Positions 1 through 5,442 of a stretch of DNA of 5,655 nucleotides are shown here, in pieces (position 1 is the stretch's first letter; each line of letters starts with the position of its first letter). A program made the translations under genes and the position numbers. Source of the stretch: Candidatus Margulisiibacteriota bacterium (GTDB lineage: Bacteria > Margulisbacteria > Termititenacia > Termititenacales > Termititenacaceae); NCBI GenBank assembly GCA_031279305.1, contig JAITIS010000041.1, forward strand, positions 1 through 5,655. The letters run 5' to 3'. The notes beneath the pieces are model-generated. The model worked only from the letters and a program-made list of their open reading frames with translations, did not search any database and was not told the origin of the DNA.

Positions 1-659
1 CCGACCTCCGAATTCTCCGCGCGCAGTGTAAACTGCATGATCGCAAAAGTAATATCCGCCGGCACGCCGTTAGAATTATTTGGCAGCATGCTTTTCAGAC
101 TGTCCGGTTTGTAAACCAAGCCATTGGCGTTAATTTTAATAGGCCGGTTGCTGCTGCTTTCAACAATAATTTCCTCATCGTCCACATTTTCGCGCACGCT
201 GGCCAAAACAGCGTCAGTATAAATTTCCGTGCCGCCCGTCAAGGAGTATTTAGCCTTTGGCGAAATCGTATAACGCAAGAGATAATTGGTGGTGGCAGTC
301 TGAGTAATAACAAACAAATACTCGCTGTCGCTTATTCTACTCCCGCTAAGCGGAGTGCTCCCGCCGAGGCCATCGTTATAATCAACACCGGGCACTATAT
401 CTACCGCGCTGATACCTTTGTCGCCGTAGGGCACGTCACTGGAATAAGTAGTCTTCACAACAAGATAAATTTTATTTCCAGCGGAGGAGGAACCGCCGTT
501 AATCCTAAAAACTTTTACGGGAACTTTTTGCTGTCCCACAAAAACATTATCAGTTGTAATGAAAGGATTAACATTGACCGGCGGATCATTGAGAGCAAAA
601 AGAGCCGCCAACTGCAGGACGAACCCTAAAATAACTAAACCTGTCCGTTTAGTGAACAA
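1..659 (-). CDS. Secreted protein of unknown function (5' part; continues beyond left edge)
   Basis: An uninterrupted minus-strand frame of 219 complete codons runs from a TTG at 659-657 to the window edge, so the C-terminus is missing. I chose the TTG because it follows a purine-rich Shine-Dalgarno-like stretch (GGGGAAAGGGG, 680-670) by 10 nt and opens directly into a signal peptide: basic Lys4/Arg5, a hydrophobic core at about residues 7-21, and probable cleavage after Ala22. No ATG lies in this frame upstream as far as I followed it, to about 740. The mature part is rich in Ser, Thr, Gly and Asn with alternating hydrophobic stretches (for example KIYLVVKTTY and YLFVITQTAT). This suggests a beta-sandwich or other beta-rich extracellular or envelope protein. 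I recognise no family and see no catalytic motif, Cys lipobox or transmembrane segment after the signal. It is divergent from the plus-strand operon. The coding call is firm; the function is unknown. Confidence 0.82.
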   Translation of the reverse strand, partial: MFTKRTGLVILGFVLQLAALFALNDPPVNVNPFITTDNVFVGQQKVPVKVFRINGGSSSAGNKIYLVVKTTYSSDVPYGDKGISAVDIVPGVDYNDGLGGSTPLSGSRISDSEYLFVITQTATTNYLLRYTISPKAKYSLTGGTEIYTDAVLASVRENVDDEEIIVESSSNRPIKINANGLVYKPDSLKSMLPNNSNGVPADITFAIMQFTLRAENSEV

Positions 660-692
660 AATTAATTTTCCCCTTTCCCCTGTTAGTATAAA

Positions 693-721
693 ATTATATA
701 TTATTAAAACTAAAGTAACAA
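693..721 (-). promoter_or_regulatory. Sigma-70-type promoter for the leftward secreted-protein gene
   Basis: On the minus strand a TTGTTA -35-like hexamer (721-716, 4/6 to TTGACA) is separated by exactly 17 bp from a perfect TATAAT (698-693). Transcription would start near 686. That gives a leader of roughly 27 nt containing the GGGGAAAGGGG ribosome-binding region of the TTG-started gene. The region is very AT-rich, so a chance TATAAT is possible, but the spacing and position fit well. Confidence 0.5.
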
Positions 722-741
722 TCAAAATATCATGATATAAT
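715..741 (+). promoter_or_regulatory. Extended -10 promoter for the exported protein-patatin-rsmH-ftsL-ftsI operon
   Basis: TATAAT at 736-741 is preceded by TG at 733-734, making an extended -10 (TGnTATAAT). A weak -35-like GTAACA lies at 715-720 with a 15-bp spacer. The predicted transcription start is near 748. An ATG at 753 would then have only about 5 nt of leader, while the TTG at 768 would have about 20 nt including a G-rich ribosome-binding sequence. No other clear promoter was noticed before the downstream genes, so this may drive all five. Its -35 region overlaps that of the divergent promoter. Confidence 0.55.
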
Positions 742-744
742 CAT
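727..744. promoter_or_regulatory. Overlapping palindromes on the -10 box; possible operator
   Basis: ATATCATGATAT (727-738) is a perfect 12-bp palindrome. It overlaps ATGAT-ATA-ATCAT (732-744), a second perfect dyad with 5-bp arms. Both cover the TATAAT of the rightward promoter, where a bound repressor would block polymerase. The sequence is AT-rich, so chance palindromes are not rare; this is only a candidate site. Confidence 0.22.
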
Positions 745-767
745 ATCGATAAATGGGGGCGGGTAAC

Positions 768-1199
768 TTGCATAAATTAGGAATTTTTTTGGCGCTTACG
801 CTTATTTTGAGCGGGGTGTGGGCTGAAATAGACGTCATCGCTGAGCTGGGCGCCACGCACGTTGATTTATTGCGTCAAAAAGGCGCGCCCAACGCGATAC
901 TGCCGGTGCGCCAGGGACGGCCTGACGACGACGATGTGGCTTTTGTTTACGGCGACAGTTATTTTTATCTGTACAACAATCATTATTACCGCGCTTTTTT
1001 CTCTAAAAGACACAGCGGCGAGATTTACAAAGGCCTGAAAATCGGCGACAGCAAAGGCGAGCTGACCAAACTCTGGGGCAATAAATACGACCTGGAAAAA
1101 GACGGCCTGGTCTGGCAGAAAGACGGATATATTATCGTGGCCAAAATCACCACGGAAAACCGGCTGGAGTCGATCTGGTTTATCAAGGACGTGAATTAA
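768..1199 (+). CDS. Small exported protein, possibly two BamE/SmpA-like halves
   Basis: With the TTG at 768 the protein has 143 residues. The longer in-frame ATG at 753 gives 148. I prefer TTG because GGGGG at 755-759 can pair with the anti-Shine-Dalgarno at 8 nt spacing, and because the predicted transcript start near 748 leaves almost no leader for the ATG. The N-terminus is then a clean signal peptide: His2/Lys3, hydrophobic residues 4-17, and V-W-A cleavage after Ala19. The mature part seems to contain two related halves. The first (about 23-80) has a G-x-x-x-x-x-L-L-x-x-x-G-x-P pattern followed by a Tyr-rich hydrophobic stretch. The second (about 88-143) has GLKIGDSKGELTKLWG followed by short strand-like segments. 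A glycine, a helix ending in G or GxP and then beta strands resembles SmpA/BamE-like envelope domains, but this is a pattern impression only. It has no lipobox Cys. It is the first gene of the operon, 2 nt before the patatin gene. Confidence 0.75.
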   Translation: MHKLGIFLALTLILSGVWAEIDVIAELGATHVDLLRQKGAPNAILPVRQGRPDDDDVAFVYGDSYFYLYNNHYYRAFFSKRHSGEIYKGLKIGDSKGELTKLWGNKYDLEKDGLVWQKDGYIIVAKITTENRLESIWFIKDVN

Positions 1200-1201
1200 A
1201 A

Positions 1202-2020
1202 ATGTCTTTTGCTTTTTTAAGTTTTTTGCATTTTCGGCCAAAAATCGGCCTCGCGCTGGGCGGCGGCAGTATGCGCGGTCTGGCCAATGTCGGCATTTTG
1301 AAGGGGCTGGAAAAACACGGCATTCCGATCCACTGCATCTCCGGCACCAGCGCTGGCTCGATAGCCGCCGCCCTCTACGCCGCCGGTAAAACTCCCGTGG
1401 AAATAGAGGAAATCGTCTTGGAACTCGACTGGTTCAAAATCGCCAGCTTGAGCCTGACCGGACAAGGCATGCTCAATCCCGCCAAACTGCAAAAATATTT
1501 AGACACTGTCCTGCCGGTCAAAACTTTCGGCGAAACCAGAATCCCGCTGCATATCTCCGCCAGCGATTTACTGACCGCGCGGGAGTACGTGTTCGAGCGG
1601 CCTGATGAAGAGATCGCGTTCGCGACAGCGGCCAGCTGTTCGATACCAGGGGTTTTTTCACCGAGCGCTTACCGCGGCCATTACCTGGCTGACGGCTGCC
1701 TGGTCAATAATATTCCTCTGAGCGCTCTCGCCGCGCATCGTCCGACAGTCTACCTCGGCGTGAATGTCATACCGCGCGGCGTCATGCTAGAAAAACCGCG
1801 CAATATTTTCCAGATCCTTTCGCGTAGTTACGATATTTACGAGCTGAACAACCTGGCGCGTTACCAAAAATACAAGCCGTTGCTGCTGGAGCCGCTCCAG
1901 GAATACATCAAACCAGAACTCAAGCCTGGCAAAGACTTTTACCGCAAACTGATCCAGGCCGGCGAACAGGAAATAGAAAAACAGCTGCCGCGGCTGAAAA
2001 AACTCGCTCAGGTAAAATGA
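1202..2020 (+). CDS. Patatin-like phospholipase (RssA/YlbK-type serine hydrolase)
   Basis: A 272-residue patatin-fold hydrolase, expected to cleave acyl esters of phospholipids or related lipids with a Ser-Asp dyad. The oxyanion-hole motif GGGSMRG is at residues 20-26. The nucleophile is Ser50 in G-T-S-A-G (48-52), and the catalytic Asp164 sits in ADG (163-165) followed by the family's VNNIPL. ATAASCSIPGVF (141-152) is the usual family segment between them. The C-terminal part (about 200-272) is charged and helical and is not diagnostic. There is no signal peptide, so it probably acts in the cytoplasm or at the inner face of the membrane. Start ATG 1202 has AAGGA 12 nt upstream. The stop overlaps the rsmH start by 4 nt (ATGA), implying coupled translation. 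Its substrate is unknown; the position before rsmH and the division genes suggests an envelope or lipid role, which is inference. Confidence 0.93.
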   Translation: MSFAFLSFLHFRPKIGLALGGGSMRGLANVGILKGLEKHGIPIHCISGTSAGSIAAALYAAGKTPVEIEEIVLELDWFKIASLSLTGQGMLNPAKLQKYLDTVLPVKTFGETRIPLHISASDLLTAREYVFERPDEEIAFATAASCSIPGVFSPSAYRGHYLADGCLVNNIPLSALAAHRPTVYLGVNVIPRGVMLEKPRNIFQILSRSYDIYELNNLARYQKYKPLLLEPLQEYIKPELKPGKDFYRKLIQAGEQEIEKQLPRLKKLAQVK

Positions 2021-2889
2021 GCCACACGCCGGTTTTACTCCAGGAAATCCTGACGGGTTTAAATCTGCGCGCCGAGCAGACTATCGTAGACTGCACTTTC
2101 GGCGGCGGCGGGCACGCGGCGGCAATCGCGGGGCAAGTTCATCAGGTGTTTGCTTTTGATCAAGACCCCCATGTGCCAAACTATGCCGCGGATATTTTAG
2201 CGGCCAATCCTAATATTAAATTGATCTCCAGCAATTTTTCCCAGCTGGCCAAATACATTACCGCACCGGTCGACGGCTTTGTCTTTGATCTGGGCGTCTC
2301 GTCTTTTCAGCTGGATCGAGCGGAGCGCGGCTTCAGCTGGCGGCAGGACTGCGCTCTGGATATGCGCATGGACCCGCGGCGGCCTCTGACCGCGGAGAAA
2401 ATCGTCAACCAATACGCGGAAAAAGAGCTGGCGGATCTTATTTATAATTACGGCGAGGAAAAATACTCGCGGCGTATCGCCAGAAATATTCTGGCCGCGC
2501 GGCAAAAAAAGCCGTTCACGACCAGCGGGCAATTAAAAGAAATTGTTTGGCGCAGTATCTCCGGCAGTTACACCGCCAAAACCGCCGCGCTGGCACGGGT
2601 TTTTCAAGCTCTGCGCATAGCGGTCAATGACGAGCTGAATATTCTAGCTGGCGCGCTGGCCGGCGCGGCGGATTTATTGAAAACCGGCGGACGCCTCGCG
2701 GTTATTTCTTTTCATTCGCTGGAAGACCGCATCGTCAAAACTGTTTTCAAAGATTTGCAAAAAAAAGGTAGTTTCACTATCCTGACGAAAAAACCGCTGC
2801 GGCCAAGCGCGGTGGAAACCCAAAATAATCCGCGCTCTCGTTCCGCCAAACTGCGCCTCGGAGAAAAAGGATGCATGAACAAAACTTAA
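2017..2889 (+). CDS. rsmH: 16S rRNA (cytosine1402-N4)-methyltransferase RsmH (MraW)
   Basis: A 290-residue SAM-dependent methyltransferase that N4-methylates C1402 of 16S rRNA in the ribosomal P site; rsmH is the classic early gene of the dcw cluster. Diagnostic motifs are all present: HTPVLLQEIL at 3-12, the SAM-binding TFGGGGHAAAI at 27-37, FDQD at 47-50, FDLGVSSFQLD at 90-100, RGFSW...LDMRMDP at 104-120, FQALRIAVNDEL at 196-207, and VISFHSLEDRIVK at 229-241. The C-terminus keeps the usual NPRSRSAKLR (271-280). The length is slightly below the common figure of about 310. The residues just before FQALR read AALARV, whereas many RsmH proteins have an H-P-A-T-R-like string there; I take this as lineage divergence. 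It overlaps the patatin gene by 4 nt and ftsL by 19 nt. No mraZ lies upstream. Confidence 0.97.
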   Translation: MSHTPVLLQEILTGLNLRAEQTIVDCTFGGGGHAAAIAGQVHQVFAFDQDPHVPNYAADILAANPNIKLISSNFSQLAKYITAPVDGFVFDLGVSSFQLDRAERGFSWRQDCALDMRMDPRRPLTAEKIVNQYAEKELADLIYNYGEEKYSRRIARNILAARQKKPFTTSGQLKEIVWRSISGSYTAKTAALARVFQALRIAVNDELNILAGALAGAADLLKTGGRLAVISFHSLEDRIVKTVFKDLQKKGSFTILTKKPLRPSAVETQNNPRSRSAKLRLGEKGCMNKT

Positions 2890-3161
2890 ACCGCCTGCTG
2901 GTTTTGCTGGCCGCGCTTTTTGTCTGCTTGTCGGCGGCTCTGCTCTACAAACAAATCCCGCTGCTCCAGCTGCATAAACAGCTGGCCGTTCTGGAAAATC
3001 AAATCCAGCAGCTGCAGTACGAAAATGAGCGGCTGCAAATCGAACTGGCGCGGCACACCGGACTAGAGTATCTCGACGCGCAGGCCGCGCGGCTGGGACT
3101 GATCCGTCCAGCCAATATTCGTTTTATTCAAAAAAACACGCCGCGGCGGAGCGAGCCATGA
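2871..3161 (+). CDS. ftsL: FtsL/DivIC-like septal bitopic membrane protein
   Basis: A 96-residue protein with the architecture of FtsL. It has a short N-terminal cytoplasmic tail (1-8), one transmembrane helix at about 9-26 (LLVLLAALFVCLSAALLY), and a Leu/Gln-rich coiled coil at about 31-62. A short conserved-looking tail follows, with LEYLDAQAARLGLIRP (65-80), the segment that in FtsL/FtsB-type proteins follows the coiled coil. FtsL links FtsQ/FtsB to FtsW-FtsI and activates septal peptidoglycan synthesis. Sequence conservation in this family is low, so the name rests mainly on size, topology and position between rsmH and ftsI. The ATG at 2871 is preceded by GGAG at 2860-2863, inside the end of rsmH, which it overlaps by 19 nt. 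The ATG at 2875 is in the rsmH frame and is not a start for this gene. Confidence 0.9.
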   Translation: MHEQNLNRLLVLLAALFVCLSAALLYKQIPLLQLHKQLAVLENQIQQLQYENERLQIELARHTGLEYLDAQAARLGLIRPANIRFIQKNTPRRSEP

Positions 3162-4846
3162 CCCAGCCTGAGCGTTTGCGCGGCGTCAGTTTATTTTTGG
3201 CTTTGCTTTTTTTGCTGGTGGTTGGCCGGCTCTTTTATCTGCAGATCTGGAAACATCAAGACTATCAAAGTCTGTCGCGACAGCAACTGTGGCAAGAGGA
3301 TACCCAGCCGGCCAAACGCGGCAATATTACCGACCGCAACGGCATCTTGCTGGCCGCGACAGTCGCCGCCAAAACTGCGTATATTGACTGCTCGGAAATT
3401 CCAGACCCGCAGGCCGCCGCCGCGCAGTTAGCGGCCGCGCTGAATCTCCAGCCCGGCGCCGTTTACGAAAAAATTAAAAATCAACGCTATACTATTTTGC
3501 TCAAACGCCGTCTCAGCGAGCAAGAAGAAAACAAATTAAAAGCTCTGCGGCTCCGCGGTTTGTATTTTACCGACGACCAGCGGCGGGTCTATCTGCGCGG
3601 CAATCTAGCCGCCCATGTTTTGGGTTTCGTCAATGTCGACAATCAAGGCGCGTCCGGCCTAGAGTATTTGCTGGATAGATATTTACAAGGCATCCCGGGC
3701 AAATTGCTTTTTGAAAAAGACGTGCGCGGCCAGGAGCTGTACCTCAGCAACCGCGTCGTGGTCGAGCCGCGCGACGGTGACAATATTCAGCTGACTATCG
3801 ACGAGTTTTTGCAGTACATCGCGCGCAAATATTTGGCCGCGGCGCTGCAAGAAACGCGCGCGGACAGCGGCAGTGTAATCATCATGGACACGAATAATGG
3901 CCAAATCCTAGCCCTGGTCTCGCTGCCGGACTACGATCCCAGCCAATATTTTAAATATCCAGCCAATAATTTACGCAACAACGCCACAGGGTACAACTAC
4001 GAGCCCGGCTCAGTCTTCAAAACAATCACCGTCGCCGCCGCGCTAGAGCTGGGGCTGGCCACGCCAAACACTGTTTTTATTAACGGCAATGTTTTCGAAC
4101 ACGCCAAGCGGCAGATCCGTGAATCGCATCTGCTCAAAGACCCAGACCGGCCGCGTTATCTCAAAGATATTTTGATCGAATCGCTCAATATCACTTCGGC
4201 CAAACTGGCGCTGGCCATCGGCAAAAACAGAATGCAGGATTTTATGCGCCGTTTTCGGCTGCATCAGCGCGTTGGGATTTTGCCCGGCGAAGAAGCCGGT
4301 CTGCTCGCGCCACTGGACAAAGTCGACGCGCACAGCGAAGCGGTTTACGGTTTTGGCCAGGCTTTTTCGGTAACACCGCTGCAAATGCTGGCCGCGGTCA
4401 ATGCCCTCGCCAATGACGGCGTATACGTTCAGCCAAGCCTTGTGCAAAAAATTTATGACAATAAGGGCCGCCTGCTCAAAGATTTCACACTGCGTCCCGA
4501 AAAACAAAGGATTATCTCGCCGCAGACTGCGCGCGCGCTCCGTCTGATGCTGCAGGAAACCGTGCAAAAAGGCACGGCCGACCGGGCTGGAATCCCCGGC
4601 TACTCGATTGGCGGCAAGACCGGCACCTCGCAAAAAGCGCGTCCGCACGGCGGCGGTTACTATGCCAATGATTACATTAGTTCTTTTTGCGGACTGGTGC
4701 CCGGACTGAAACCGCGGCTGACAATTTTGGTGGTCATTGACAACCCGCGCAACCGGCAGCATCAAGGCGGCTATGTCGCCGCGCCGGTTTTCCGGGAAAT
4801 CGCGCGGGAAGCGGTGCGTTATCTGGCAATACCGGAGGACATGTAA
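3158..4846 (+). CDS. ftsI: Septal peptidoglycan transpeptidase FtsI (PBP3, class B penicillin-binding protein)
   Basis: A 562-residue class B PBP that cross-links septal peptidoglycan with its partner FtsW. It has one N-terminal membrane anchor (about 10-30), then the PBP dimerisation/pedestal domain with RGNITDRNG at 54-62, VLGFVNVDNQGASGLE at 154-169 and the transpeptidase from about 205. Active-site motifs are the acylated Ser285 in S-V-F-K (285-288, within YEPGSVFK), S-L-N at 342-344 and K-T-G-T at 487-490. FGQAFSVTPLQM (399-410) matches the common G-Q-G-x-S-x-T-P-x-Q segment with Ala for the second Gly. No PASTA domain follows, unlike many Firmicute and actinobacterial homologues. ATG 3158 overlaps the ftsL stop (ATGA), with GGAG at 3148-3151. 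It is the last plus-strand gene here; murE, expected next in many dcw clusters, is absent. The end after RYLAIPEDM looks natural, but disturbance of the last few residues cannot be excluded given the junction just behind it. Confidence 0.96.
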   Translation: MTQPERLRGVSLFLALLFLLVVGRLFYLQIWKHQDYQSLSRQQLWQEDTQPAKRGNITDRNGILLAATVAAKTAYIDCSEIPDPQAAAAQLAAALNLQPGAVYEKIKNQRYTILLKRRLSEQEENKLKALRLRGLYFTDDQRRVYLRGNLAAHVLGFVNVDNQGASGLEYLLDRYLQGIPGKLLFEKDVRGQELYLSNRVVVEPRDGDNIQLTIDEFLQYIARKYLAAALQETRADSGSVIIMDTNNGQILALVSLPDYDPSQYFKYPANNLRNNATGYNYEPGSVFKTITVAAALELGLATPNTVFINGNVFEHAKRQIRESHLLKDPDRPRYLKDILIESLNITSAKLALAIGKNRMQDFMRRFRLHQRVGILPGEEAGLLAPLDKVDAHSEAVYGFGQAFSVTPLQMLAAVNALANDGVYVQPSLVQKIYDNKGRLLKDFTLRPEKQRIISPQTARALRLMLQETVQKGTADRAGIPGYSIGGKTGTSQKARPHGGGYYANDYISSFCGLVPGLKPRLTILVVIDNPRNRQHQGGYVAAPVFREIAREAVRYLAIPEDM

Positions 4847-4888
4847 ATTTGCGCCCGTCCCGCCATCAATTATTAGGCAGACGCTTGG

Positions 4889-5041
4889 TTATATCCATGG
4901 CACGTTTTCTAAAGCGTATATGCGCTCCTTTAATTCTGCTAGAAACTTCGTGACTGTGCTCTGATAAAACCGAGAAAGATATTCTTTTATTTCACGCACA
5001 TCGTTTAAGGCAAGCTCGAGGTATATAATCTTGTATTTCAC
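4889..5041 (-). pseudogene. Truncated RelE/ParE-type toxin (N-terminal half only)
   Basis: Starting from a GTG at 5041, 6 nt after the antitoxin stop, a 50-residue frame ends at TAA 4891-4889. It reads KYKIIYLELALNDVREIKEY (residues 2-21), then FYQSTVTKFLAELKERI (25-41) and ALENVPWI (43-50). This is the usual N-terminal half of RelE/ParE-superfamily toxins: strand 1, then two helices that carry D-x-x-E-I-x-x-Y-L and K-F-x-x-x-L-K-E-x-I, ending at the family's x-x-x-P position. The C-terminal beta sheet, with the catalytic or gyrase-targeting residues, is missing; intact members have about 90-100 residues. Only 42 nt separate its stop from the ftsI stop, too little for the lost half, so this is a physical loss and not just a nonsense mutation. 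No strong ribosome-binding site precedes the GTG. It is almost certainly inactive as a toxin. Confidence 0.78.
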
Positions 5042-5047
5042 AATTAG

Positions 5048-5305
5048 TTAACTAACCGCATCCCAGAATTCTTCATGCTCCAGTCGCCGCGTTTCCGGTT
5101 TGGCCGCCGCCGCTTCAGCCTCATCAAGCTTGCTGTTCAGGTATTTTCTCCGGAGATATTCTTTAATTTCCGCATAATCCTCAAAGTTAATCAGCACCGC
5201 TTCATTTTTTCCTGAATTGGTTAAAATAATCTGATCATGTTCCTTGAGCATACCGGCAAGCTCAGCATAATCAGTTTTAATATCGGCGGATTGAATATCA
5301 AACAT
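5048..5305 (-). CDS. Phd/YefM-family type II antitoxin
   Basis: An 85-residue protein with the Phd/YefM layout. The N-terminal DNA-binding and dimerisation region (about 1-52) carries SADIKTDYAELAGMLKEHDQ, then IILTNSGKNEAVLINFEDY, matching the family's pattern of x-L-T-x-x-G-x-x-x-x-V-x-x-x-x-E-Y. A charged helical C-terminus (about 53-85, with DEAEAAAAKPETRRLEHEEF) would wrap the cognate toxin. The start is clear: AAGGAG (5319-5314) lies 8 nt before ATG 5305-5303, behind an extended -10 promoter. In intact modules the antitoxin neutralises a RelE/ParE or Doc-type toxin encoded directly downstream and represses the shared promoter; here the downstream toxin is only a fragment. It may therefore be an orphan antitoxin still able to autorepress or to neutralise a related toxin elsewhere. 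The family assignment is confident; the partner is inferred from position. Confidence 0.88.
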   Translation of the reverse strand: MFDIQSADIKTDYAELAGMLKEHDQIILTNSGKNEAVLINFEDYAEIKEYLRRKYLNSKLDEAEAAAAKPETRRLEHEEFWDAVS

Positions 5306-5325
5306 TATTTTTACTCCTTGACAAC

Positions 5326-5334
5326 ATTATAACA
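5326..5334 (-). promoter_or_regulatory. Extended -10 promoter of the antitoxin gene
   Basis: On the minus strand TGT is followed by a perfect TATAAT (5331-5326), an extended -10, 20 nt before the antitoxin ATG. The start would fall near 5319, giving a leader of about 14 nt that begins with the AAGGAG ribosome-binding site (5319-5314). No good -35 hexamer is seen at 16-18 bp, which is acceptable for extended -10 promoters. Autoregulation by the antitoxin is expected from the family, but I see no clear operator palindrome. Confidence 0.55.
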
Positions 5335-5386
5335 CACCGCAAGAAGCTAATCGGCCAAACTCAATCGCAGGCATGACCTCAGCCCC

Positions 5387-5439
5387 GCCCGCTCCGCGCA
5401 GGCAGACTGACCGCCTGCCTGTGTATGGCTCAAGCGGGC
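5387..5439. repeat. GC-rich nested inverted repeats in the spacer between the PIN gene and the antitoxin
   Basis: An inner stem pairs 5397-5405 (CGCAGGCAG) with 5415-5423 (CTGCCTGTG) around a 9-nt loop; it is perfect except for one G-T wobble. An outer 7-bp stem pairs GCCCGCT (5387-5393) with AGCGGGC (5433-5439). The outer right arm can alternatively fold as AAGCGG-G-CCGCTT (5432-5444), which overlaps the stop codon of the PIN gene. No T-run follows on either strand, so it is not a standard intrinsic terminator. It could be a dispersed palindromic repeat, a site at a mobile-element boundary, or an RNA 3' end structure for the PIN transcript. Confidence 0.45.
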
Positions 5440-5442
5440 CGC

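Noticed and set aside
867..1492. Minus-strand open frames antisense to the exported protein and patatin genes
   Set aside because: Both overlap well-supported plus-strand genes and show no domain or translation signal.
4043..4765. Minus-strand open frame of 240 codons inside ftsI
   Set aside because: It is fully antisense to an intact ftsI with all active-site motifs, has no ribosome-binding site of note and encodes no recognisable domain; it arises from the GC-biased codon pattern of ftsI.
4914..4935. Small dyad AGCG...CGCT followed by a few T's as terminator of the ftsI operon
   Set aside because: The stem is only 4 bp with a possible wobble and the T-run is broken; it also lies inside the toxin fragment. 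No convincing terminator was found between 4847 and 5047.
4737..4964. Plus-strand open frame of 75 codons across the ftsI end
   Set aside because: Its first half is the shifted frame of ftsI and its second half is antisense to the toxin fragment; the predicted protein is low in hydrophobic structure and has no family resemblance.
4977..5170. A 17-nt direct repeat (4977-4993 and 5154-5170, 16/17 identical) shared by the toxin fragment and the antitoxin gene
   Set aside because: Both copies encode the peptide EIKEYL in frame, so similar codons explain the match; the surrounding sequences do not align, so a true duplication or recombination site is unlikely.
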